A stretch of 12,610 nucleotides of DNA, from the NCBI GenBank assembly GCA_021786215.1, contig JAJYNT010000068.1, positions 1-12,610 of the forward strand. Reading direction: 5' to 3'. Position numbers and translations under genes: made by a program. Below are positions 6,686 to 12,610 of this stretch, in pieces. The DNA is from Chloroflexota bacterium (lineage in GTDB: Bacteria; Chloroflexota; UBA6077). The notes under the pieces were generated by a model, which saw nothing but the letters and a program-made list of their open reading frames with translations, did not search any database and was not told the DNA's origin. Numbering within the stretch: position 1 is the stretch's first letter; each line of letters opens with the position of its first letter.

Positions 6686-6827
6686 TCTGAGCGTCCGACC
6701 TTGAGGCCTGATGAAGCGAGCGGCTGCACTGTTACTCGATGCCGACTGGCCCTGGTGGTGGTCGTGAGGCCTAGCAAGTGTTTGCCCCAGTTCGACTACT
6801 CATGCTAGAAAGGATGGTCCAACTTCG
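6686..6827 (+). other. Leader region of the nikM operon
   Basis: These 142 bases between operator 2 and nikM hold no gene. TGAGGCCT occurs twice (6702-6709 and 6765-6772). Because AGGCCT is self-complementary, the two copies could pair and close a ~57-base loop that also contains CGGC/GCCG arms. AAGGA (6810-6814) is a modest SD 13 bases before the nikM ATG. No cobalamin-riboswitch B12-box or other riboswitch core was recognised. Confidence 0.35.
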
Positions 6828-7856
6828 ATGCACATTCCGGATGGATACCTAAGTCCGGCTACCTGCGCGGTCGCGTACGGGGCGGCCGTTCCATTCTGGT
6901 ACCAGGCGAGCCGTCGGGTCAAGGATGCACTCCGAAGTCAGTCGGCCCCGTTGATCGCCCTTTTCGCGGCATTCAGCTTCACCGTGCAGATGTTGAACGT
7001 CCCGATACCAGGAGGCACAACCGCTCATGCCGTGGGTGGGACCCTGATCGCGGTGGTGCTCGGTCCCTGGGCTGCCGTGGTTGGGGTGTCCACGGCCTTG
7101 ATCATTCAAGCCCTCTTCTTTGGTGATGGCGGCATCACCGCCATAGGCGCCAATTCTTTCAACATGGCCATAGTCCTGCCGCTGACAGGCTATACCGTCT
7201 ATCGGCTGGTGGCCGGTAAGGCGCCATCGCCGCGGAGGCGTGTCTTGGCCGCGACGTTCGGCTCTTACGTGGGGATCAACGTTGCCGCTCTGCTCGCTGG
7301 GATAGAGCTGGGTGTCCAACCGATCTTCTGGAGCGAAGGTGGAAAGGCCCTGTATAACCCTTATGGGTTGCAGGTGACGGTCCCCGCGATGATGCTGGCC
7401 CATCTGACTGTCGCGGGCTTTGCCGAGGCGGCACTGACCGGGTTAGCCGTGGCTTATCTGCTGCGCACACATCCGGACCTCTTGAGTGGGGCCGCGATGG
7501 AGGGTTCGCCACATCAGATGGGTAAGAGCGGGTGGGCACTGGTTGGGATTCTGGGAGTCCTGGTAGTTCTCACGCCACTGGGACTTCTTGCCCCAGGGGG
7601 AGCCGACTTCGAGTGGGGCGCGGAGGAGCTGCAGGGCATGGTTGGCTACATCCCGGCGGGGCTAGCCCGCATGACCGACCTCTGGCAATGGGCACCGCTT
7701 AGAGACTACCAGTTCGCTGGAACCGGGGTGGAGGGCTCTCTCTTGAATCAGCTGCCGGGTTACCTACTCTCGGCAGTGCTGGGCGTAGCTTTGATCTTTG
7801 CCCTTTTCCTCGTCGCTCGGATAGCTTTGACCCGTAGGACCACTCATGGCGGCTAA
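6828..7856 (+). CDS. ECF nickel/cobalt transporter substrate-binding membrane protein (NikM/CbiM with fused C-terminal module)
   Basis: This is the substrate-capture (S) component of an energy-coupling-factor importer for Ni2+ or Co2+, in the cytoplasmic membrane. The N-terminus begins exactly MHIPDGYLS, where the free amine and His2 bind metal in known NikM/CbiM structures. Consequently the ATG at 6828 is certain. H67 in NVPIPGGTTAHAVGG matches the other known metal ligand. About residues 1-215 form the CbiM domain with about seven membrane segments. After a polar linker (~216-233) comes a membrane segment (SGWALVGILGVLVVLTPLGLLAP), an extracytoplasmic loop with EWGAEELQG and WQWAPLRDY, and a final membrane segment (~310-332). 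That is the arrangement of the small NikN/CbiN-type subunit, here fused, though without a recognisable PDGLE motif. It overlaps nikQ by 11 bases. Ni versus Co is not decided by residues; the upstream Nur-like box favours Ni. Confidence 0.92.
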   Translation: MHIPDGYLSPATCAVAYGAAVPFWYQASRRVKDALRSQSAPLIALFAAFSFTVQMLNVPIPGGTTAHAVGGTLIAVVLGPWAAVVGVSTALIIQALFFGDGGITAIGANSFNMAIVLPLTGYTVYRLVAGKAPSPRRRVLAATFGSYVGINVAALLAGIELGVQPIFWSEGGKALYNPYGLQVTVPAMMLAHLTVAGFAEAALTGLAVAYLLRTHPDLLSGAAMEGSPHQMGKSGWALVGILGVLVVLTPLGLLAPGGADFEWGAEELQGMVGYIPAGLARMTDLWQWAPLRDYQFAGTGVEGSLLNQLPGYLLSAVLGVALIFALFLVARIALTRRTTHGG

Positions 7857-8682
7857 AGATGGAGGCGATTTCGTAGCCAAGACCCTGGCGGGCATTACCG
7901 GGGCGCTGGAGCGAGCGGTGTTCAACGAGGAGCAGGCTCGTCTGCCGGGGCTCTTGCAGGGCATTGATCCTCGGGTGAAGATCATCGGAGCAATCCTTCT
8001 GCTGTTGGTTACCGGCTTGATCCATCACCTGGAGACCATGGGCGCACTCTACGCCGTGATACTGTTGCTGGCGTCGGCCTCCCGCCTGCCGCTTTGGGGC
8101 TTTGTCAGAAGGGTGTGGTTTGGCATCCCGATCTTCGCCGCCGTCGTGGTGTTCCCATCTCTCTTCCTGTTGCCGGGCAGACCGCTGCTGGTTCTGCTGG
8201 ATCTGCCTCCGGTCTGGCTTTCGGTCACCGACAACGGCCTCGCTAGCGTGGTGCTCTTCGTGGCTCGGGTTGGCACATCCGTCTCGTTGGCGCTGCTGCT
8301 GGTGTCCACCACTCGTTGGACCGATCTGGTTCGAGCGATGCGGGTGCTCAAGGTGCCCGAAAGCTTCGCGGTGGTGTTGGGGATGACCTACAGGTACCTG
8401 TTTCTACTCTTGCGCGCGGCCGATAACCTGTTCCTTGCCAGGGCTAGCCGGACTGTCGGGGCAAGCAGCGGAGGGGAGCGGCGTCGCTGGGCGGCCGCAG
8501 CGACGGGCACGCTGATGAGCAGATCGGTCAAAATGAGCGGCGATGTGCTGCTGGCAATGCGGGCCCGTGGCTTCGACGGGGAGATCAGGTCCAAGGGTTT
8601 CGGCAGGCTGCGAGACGAGGACCGGCTGATGCTGGTGATGGGGGTAGTCCTGGCCTCGGCATTGCTGCTTGCGGATCGATGA
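7846..8682 (+). CDS. ECF transporter T component (NikQ/CbiQ)
   Basis: This transmembrane coupling protein links the S component to the ATPase. The product is 278 residues, in the family range of about 225-280. The N-terminal ~35 residues are polar, followed by DPRVKIIGAI (41-50), which opens the family domain. Hydrophobic segments lie at about 45-76, 92-110, 131-153 and 262-276. The two short coupling-helix motifs expected in EcfT are present as ARA (198-200) and ARG (240-242, in MRARGFDGE). The ATG at 7846 lies inside the last codons of nikM with AGGA about 9 bases upstream, so translation is probably coupled. The stop TGA overlaps an ATG (ATGA) that opens a short frame leading towards nikO. 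Confidence 0.92.
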   Translation: MAAKDGGDFVAKTLAGITGALERAVFNEEQARLPGLLQGIDPRVKIIGAILLLLVTGLIHHLETMGALYAVILLLASASRLPLWGFVRRVWFGIPIFAAVVVFPSLFLLPGRPLLVLLDLPPVWLSVTDNGLASVVLFVARVGTSVSLALLLVSTTRWTDLVRAMRVLKVPESFAVVLGMTYRYLFLLLRAADNLFLARASRTVGASSGGERRRWAAAATGTLMSRSVKMSGDVLLAMRARGFDGEIRSKGFGRLRDEDRLMLVMGVVLASALLLADR

Positions 8683-8750
8683 CGATTTCACCGTCCACCT
8701 CTCGTGTTGTGGGCTGCAGCTACATTTTCTTCGCTCGGGGGAACCATTGA
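8679..8750 (+). CDS. Candidate 23-codon coupling ORF between nikQ and nikO
   Basis: The ATG overlaps the nikQ stop (ATGA at 8679-8682). The frame ends in TGA at 8748-8750, which overlaps the favoured nikO start TTG (TTGA at 8747-8750). The 23-residue product resembles nothing I know and has no clear SD of its own. Ribosomes leaving nikQ could reinitiate here and be delivered to the nikO start. It may equally be chance, or a relic of a longer nikO N-terminus. Confidence 0.25.
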   Translation: MTISPSTSRVVGCSYIFFARGNH

Positions 8751-9535
8751 GGAGCGAGCTAGGATCCGTCTATCGGTTGTCGGGGGTGTCATACTCTTAC
8801 CTGTCACGCTACCCAGCTGTGGCAAGTGTGGACTTGGATATTTGCCGGGGCGAGAGCGTGGTGATACTGGGTGCGAACGGATGTGGAAAGTCCACCCTGC
8901 TCAAGATCATGGATGGACTGATCAAGCCTGACGAAGGGCGCATCGAGGCCTTCGGTGAGGACATCACCGGTGTCGTAGACGATGTGGCGGCTTCTCGACG
9001 GCTGCATCGACGGGTGGGGCTTGTTTTCCAGGACTCCGACGTGCAGCTCTTCTCTCCCACTGCATGGGACGACGTCGCATTTGGTCCTCTCCAAATGGGG
9101 TGGGAGGCTGACAAGGTGAGCCATCGGGTCGAGAAGGCCCTGGATGTGATGGGGGTCGTTGATCTCGCCCAAAGGGCACCCTACGAGCTATCAGAGGGTG
9201 AGAAGAAGCGAGTCGCAATCGCCACAGTTCTGGCTCTGGACCCAGAGGTGCTTCTACTGGATGAGCCCACGGCAAGCCTCGATCCTCGGAGCAAGGCTGT
9301 GCTGATCGATCTGCTCCATCGGCTGGGGGAGGAGGGGATAACGATAGTCACCACCACCCAGGAGTTGGAGGTTGCTCCTGAGGTCGCGGAGCGTGCCGTG
9401 GTTTTCGGGGACAGGGAGCGCCGGCCGGTTGCCGAAGGACCAGTGAGACTGCTGCTGGAGGACACCGATCTGCTGGTGACGGCCAATCTGGTCCATCCGT
9501 TGCTCGTGCATCGGCCGGCACTCAGTTCGTCCTGA
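8747..9535 (+). CDS. ECF transporter ATP-binding protein (NikO/CbiO)
   Basis: This is the cytoplasmic ABC ATPase that powers the NikM-NikQ importer. From the TTG at 8747 it is 262 residues. Visible motifs are Walker A GANGCGKST (42-50), Q-loop Q95 in GLVFQDSDVQLFSPTAWDDV (a typical CbiO/NikO stretch), signature LSEGEKKRVAIA (148-159), Walker B VLLLDEP (168-174) with catalytic Glu173, and D-loop SLDP (177-180). Two deviations stand out: the signature is LSEGE rather than LSGGQ, and the switch histidine is Gln205 (TTTQELEVAPE where relatives have STHDVDLVPE). The start is uncertain. TTG 8747 has GGGGGAA 4 bases upstream and overlaps a preceding stop; TTG 8669 would overlap nikQ without an SD; TTG 8777 would leave a short N-terminus. 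The conserved part begins near YRLSGVSYSY. Confidence 0.9.
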   Translation: MRSELGSVYRLSGVSYSYLSRYPAVASVDLDICRGESVVILGANGCGKSTLLKIMDGLIKPDEGRIEAFGEDITGVVDDVAASRRLHRRVGLVFQDSDVQLFSPTAWDDVAFGPLQMGWEADKVSHRVEKALDVMGVVDLAQRAPYELSEGEKKRVAIATVLALDPEVLLLDEPTASLDPRSKAVLIDLLHRLGEEGITIVTTTQELEVAPEVAERAVVFGDRERRPVAEGPVRLLLEDTDLLVTANLVHPLLVHRPALSSS

Positions 9536-9541
9536 AGGTGT

Positions 9542-9567
9542 AGGTTGAGACGGGGTAGCCCCGACCT
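9542..9567. terminator. Hairpin between convergent nikO and metK-like gene
   Basis: CGGGG (9551-9555) and CCCCG (9559-9563) form a 5-bp stem around TAG. AGGT (9542-9545) and ACCT (9564-9567) extend it past a one-sided 5-base bulge. It lies just after the nikO stop in the 100-base convergent gap. There is no T-run on either strand, so terminator function is only likely, not clear. Confidence 0.35.
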
Positions 9568-9635
9568 GCTCCGTAGCGGCGCAAGTCTCTTTGCTCTCGA
9601 TTCGTGTTCTGGGTCTCCGGCGTGGGTGGAACCCG

Positions 9636-10817
9636 TCAGGACCCCGCTGCCTTCCGCAAGGAATCCACCGCGTCCAGTTCTTCCCAGGGCGGATTGAGGT
9701 CGGTTCGCCCGAAGTGACCGCCCACGGCCAGCTTCTGGTAGAAACGCCCTCCTCTCTCCCTTGGCAGGTGACGAAGCCTTAGCCGCTCCTCGATGGCGTG
9801 TGCGCGAAGGTCGAAGACCGCCGCGATGATGTCGGAAAGCTGTTCATCGGGAAGCATTCCCGTGTCGAAGGTGCGGGCAGATACGGTTGTCGGTCGAGAC
9901 TCCCCGATAGCGTAGGAGAGCATCAGTTCGCACTCCGAGGCCAGACTGGCTGCCACGACATTAGTCGCGACGTGCCGGGCCGCGTAGCTGGCGGCGCGGT
10001 CCAGGCGACCTGGATCCTTCCCGCTGAGTGCATGTCCTCCGTGGCGCGCCGCACCGCCGTACGTGTCGTCGGCGCTTTTCCGCCCAGTGTGGCCGACATC
10101 CCGAGCCGGCCCTGCAGCTTCCATGGCTCCACCCGGATTGATCAGCAGACGTGTGGACCCGTCCGGCTCGATTTGCATCTGCTTGAATGCAGGAGTGAAG
10201 GCCATAGCGTTCAATGCACCCTTCAATTCGACAGGGTTGCCCAGGTACTGGAGTTGAGCGACGATAGTGTCGATCCGAACGGGTCGACCGTCCAGGTACT
10301 CCACTGTGACCAGCAGGTTACCGTCTGGGCCAAGACCGGGGATGGCTCTCCGAACGGCCAGATCGCCGATGCCGGTGGCCAGGTGGTGCGCCAGTTGGAT
10401 GGGCAAGGGCATCCGTTCCGGTGTCTCGGAGCAGGCATATCCGAAGACGGTGGTCTGGTCCGCGGTTGCGCTGTCATCCGCCGCTGCCATAGCATTGGGG
10501 CCAGTTCGGAGCCGGGAAGGGGCCATGGCGCTGGACTGAGCCAGAATGGCGCACCGGCTGGCGTCCATGTCTTTCGGGAAGTAGCCGGTTTCCGCGATGG
10601 TCTTGCGCACCACCCCGGTAGCGTCCACTTCGCCCTCGGTGGAGACGTCGGTTACCAAGAAGACGACTTGCCCCGCCGCGGCGGCCTCGGCTTGAACCCT
10701 TGTGTCGGGATCGGCGGCCAGGTAAGCGTCCACCAGGGCATCGGATATCCTATCGCACAGCTTGTCCGGATGGCCCAGCAGGACCGAGTTTGAAGTGAAG
10801 AACCGTCTTTGAGTCAT
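9636..10817 (-). CDS. Divergent MetK-like protein (S-adenosylmethionine synthetase family)
   Basis: Canonical members make S-adenosylmethionine from methionine and ATP. The length (393) fits the family. Conserved parts are FTSNSVLLGHPDKLCDRISD (H16, D18), DQTTVFGYACSETPERMPLPIQLAHHL (121-146), GHTGRK (242-247), DTYGGAARHGG (251-261), SGKDPGRLDRAASYAARH (265-282) and GGHFGRTDLNPPWE (366-379). Numbering runs two ahead of E. coli MetK, as I recall that sequence. Several normally invariant residues are changed: K165 is N167, the adenine-stacking F230 is M232 in a rewritten GRFVIGG segment, E55 is D57, and the QSPDI loop reads QSSAM. The frame is intact, so this looks like a diverged but selected paralogue, not a pseudogene; activity is uncertain. 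The ATG has AGGAGG close upstream and overlaps the ATPase stop (ATGA), implying translational coupling. Confidence 0.88.
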   Translation of the reverse strand: MTQRRFFTSNSVLLGHPDKLCDRISDALVDAYLAADPDTRVQAEAAAAGQVVFLVTDVSTEGEVDATGVVRKTIAETGYFPKDMDASRCAILAQSSAMAPSRLRTGPNAMAAADDSATADQTTVFGYACSETPERMPLPIQLAHHLATGIGDLAVRRAIPGLGPDGNLLVTVEYLDGRPVRIDTIVAQLQYLGNPVELKGALNAMAFTPAFKQMQIEPDGSTRLLINPGGAMEAAGPARDVGHTGRKSADDTYGGAARHGGHALSGKDPGRLDRAASYAARHVATNVVAASLASECELMLSYAIGESRPTTVSARTFDTGMLPDEQLSDIIAAVFDLRAHAIEERLRLRHLPRERGGRFYQKLAVGGHFGRTDLNPPWEELDAVDSLRKAAGS

Positions 10818-12610
10818 GCTGCCTCCTCCAGCAGAAGCTGATCTTCCGATTGGATCACCTGCCGCGCCTGCGGAGCCCCTTCGATGCTCCGCAGGACCTC
10901 GATGGCGGCGATCGGAATCAGGGCGCCGCCCAGAGAGACAAGTCCGTCTACCAGGCCGAGAGGGGCAGTCCTGAGCAACGAGCGTAACGGTGGCAGCATG
11001 AATACCCCGACCTGCAGTAGCGCGGAGATGCCAACACTCAACACAAGAGGTCGGCTCAGGCTGCGCTCGTAGCTCAGTGCCGGATGGGTGCCCGCCCTAG
11101 CCAAGGCCACGTGCAGCAGGTCGGCGAGGGCTAGGCTCCAGAAGGCCATGCTTTGAGCTATTGGACTCCGACCGTGCCGGAGGATGCCGATCCCATAGCT
11201 GGCCGCGGAGCCGGAGGAGAGGACCGCGGATTCCGCGAGAATACGGCGTCGAAGCGAGTTCGATATTATCGGCTCCCTGGGAACCATTGGGGGTTGGCTC
11301 ATCAGGTCCGGGTCGCGAGGCTCCATCGCTAGACCCACGGCTGGTGCGAGGTCCGAGATCAGGTTCAGCCAGAGAAGCTGCCCTGGGGTAAGGGGAGCAG
11401 GAAACCCTAGGGCGACGGCGGTGGCTACGGTCCAAACCTCGGCGCCGTTCGTGGCCAGCAGGTAGTGGAGCACGCGCCTGACGTTTGCTCGGACGAGCCT
11501 CCCCTCTTCTACGGCATCCACCATGAGAGAGAAATCGTCGGTGGAGAGCACAACGTCGGATATCTCCCTGGCCAGTTCCGTGCCGCGCTGGCCCATTGCT
11601 ACCCCCACATCGGCGGCTCTGAGGGCCGGGGCGTCGTTCACCCCGTCTCCAGTCATCGCCGCGACCTCGCCATTGGCCTGGAGCGCCCTCACGATGTTCA
11701 GCTTCATCTGTGGGGGCGTACGGGCGAACACCTCGACATTGCCTACCAGTCCTTTGAGCACCTCAGGGTCCATTTGTGCCGGATCGCCCGCCTCCAGGAC
11801 GTGTATGGGGTTCCCCTTCTCCAGACCGAGCTGCCTAGCTACTGCCGAGGCGGTGGCAGCCTGATCTCCCGTGATCATAACGGTTCGGATACCTGCTCGT
11901 CTGAGTGCCTGCACTGCCATTGGGGCCGAGACCCGTATCGGATCGGTCAGCCCCGCTAGACCACACCAGGTGAATCCGTTGGAGAGATCGGCATCGCCGT
12001 ACTGCTCCGGCAGTTGTCGTTGTCCGAAGGCGAGCACACGCATCGCTCTGCCAGCCATCTCGGCGTTGCGCTGGCGCAGAATTGCCCTGCGGCTGTTGTC
12101 CAACGGCACAGCCTCACCGTGTATCAGGGCTTTGTCGCAGATCTCGAGCAGTTCATCCGGTGCGCCCTTGCTCAGGGCGACGAGACCGCCAGGTCCTCTG
12201 TGAACGGTTATCATGTAGCGTCGACCATCGCCCCGGTCCCTGCGGTCGATGCGGGGATAACTTCGTCGTAACTCATCTGCTTCGAGGCCCGACTTCATGG
12301 CGGCCACCAGCAGGGCTCCCTCCGTGGGAGAGCCGTCGACGCGGATCTCATCAGCCTGGCGTCCCACGATCTCGGCGTCTGAGCACAGCACACCGATCTT
12401 CAATAGCTCTTCGAGCGTTGGATCATCGCTTCGTTGGATTGGACGACCATCTACTAGAAGTCCACCTGAGGGTGAGAGTGCGGGACCGGTGACGTGGATC
12501 CTCTCACCATCCACCCGGATTTCTCCCACAGACATCCGATTCTCGGTGATGGTGCCTGTCTTGTCCGCACACACCACCGTGATCGAGCCCAATGCCTCCG
12601 CGGCACGCAG
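10814..12610 (-). CDS. P2-type cation-translocating ATPase, 5' end beyond the window
   Basis: This ATP-driven membrane cation pump is visible from just before the phosphorylation site to the stop; M1-M4 and the actuator domain lie outside. Counting from the Leu at 12592, motifs are DKTGT (phospho-Asp 10), SPTEGALL (88-95), KGAPDELL (142-149) of the nucleotide domain, GLTDPIR (214-220), MITGD (239-243) and GDGVNDAPAL (315-324). In the membrane part, TNGAEV (381-386, M5) and LNLISDLAPA (409-418, M6) keep Asn, Glu, Asn and Asp at positions that bind Ca2+ in SERCA, with Ser for Thr799. Four further C-terminal segments (M7-M10) are present. This supports the P2A/P2-like group (Ca2+ or similar), not a heavy-metal P1B pump. 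The frame is open to the right edge. The stop overlaps the metK-like ATG, so the two genes are co-transcribed and probably coupled. Confidence 0.93.
   Translation of the reverse strand: MRAAEALGSITVVCADKTGTITENRMSVGEIRVDGERIHVTGPALSPSGGLLVDGRPIQRSDDPTLEELLKIGVLCSDAEIVGRQADEIRVDGSPTEGALLVAAMKSGLEADELRRSYPRIDRRDRGDGRRYMITVHRGPGGLVALSKGAPDELLEICDKALIHGEAVPLDNSRRAILRQRNAEMAGRAMRVLAFGQRQLPEQYGDADLSNGFTWCGLAGLTDPIRVSAPMAVQALRRAGIRTVMITGDQAATASAVARQLGLEKGNPIHVLEAGDPAQMDPEVLKGLVGNVEVFARTPPQMKLNIVRALQANGEVAAMTGDGVNDAPALRAADVGVAMGQRGTELAREISDVVLSTDDFSLMVDAVEEGRLVRANVRRVLHYLLATNGAEVWTVATAVALGFPAPLTPGQLLWLNLISDLAPAVGLAMEPRDPDLMSQPPMVPREPIISNSLRRRILAESAVLSSGSAASYGIGILRHGRSPIAQSMAFWSLALADLLHVALARAGTHPALSYERSLSRPLVLSVGISALLQVGVFMLPPLRSLLRTAPLGLVDGLVSLGGALIPIAAIEVLRSIEGAPQARQVIQSEDQLLLEEAA

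Noticed and set aside
6708..6714. CTGATGA, reminiscent of a hammerhead ribozyme core
   Set aside because: No stem followed by a GAAA core segment at the needed distance; a 7-base match is expected by chance.
6782..6811. TTGCCC-N18-TAGAAA as a nikM promoter
   Set aside because: Both hexamers are weak and the implied transcription start would fall beyond the SD site at 6810-6814, leaving a near-leaderless mRNA.
6686..6827. Possible cobalamin riboswitch before a CbiM-type gene
   Set aside because: The conserved B12-box and GCCACTG-type elements are not found, and the region is too short for a full class I aptamer plus expression platform.

Overview
The window is GC-rich bacterial chromosomal DNA, densely coded on both strands. 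It has good sigma70-type promoters, Shine-Dalgarno (SD) sites and several TTG starts. No phage, plasmid, CRISPR, tRNA or rRNA feature was seen. The gene mix (a lone RND pump, an HpcH/HpaI aldolase, AmtB, a Fur-family regulator, an ECF nickel/cobalt transporter, a P-type ATPase and MetK) suits an environmental bacterium. Chloroflexota or a similar deep lineage is my guess, but the sequence alone does not prove it.

Layout. (1) Positions 117-3293 (minus) encode a full-length RND efflux permease with no membrane-fusion or outer-membrane partner in view. (2) It diverges from an HpcH/HpaI-family aldolase (3584-4354, plus). A compact pair of sigma70-like promoters separates them, and a GC-rich hairpin follows the aldolase. 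(3) After about 310 bases without a gene comes an AmtB-type ammonium channel (4665-5894). (4) A 121-bp element with 9-bp terminal inverted repeats and three internal hairpins (5915-6035) lies behind amt. (5) A metal-homeostasis block runs from 6096 to 9535: a Fur-family regulator, then a NikM-type substrate-binding membrane protein with a fused C-terminal module, the T component NikQ and the ATPase NikO. (6) Convergent to it, a P2-type cation ATPase (10814 to beyond the right edge) overlaps by 4 bases a metK-like gene (9636-10817), apparently as one operon.

The most informative observation is a pair of near-identical palindromes, one at the likely transcription start of the fur-family gene and one between it and nikM. 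Each has the form TTGCAA-N5-TTGCA. This matches the box I know for Nur, the nickel-responsive Fur homologue of Streptomyces. The simplest model is an autoregulated Nur-like repressor that controls its neighbouring nickel (or cobalt) importer.

Other points are a NikO with Gln in place of the ABC switch histidine, a 23-codon mini-ORF that overlaps both nikQ and the likely nikO start, and a MetK-like protein that keeps much of the catalytic core but has lost several residues normally used for substrate binding.
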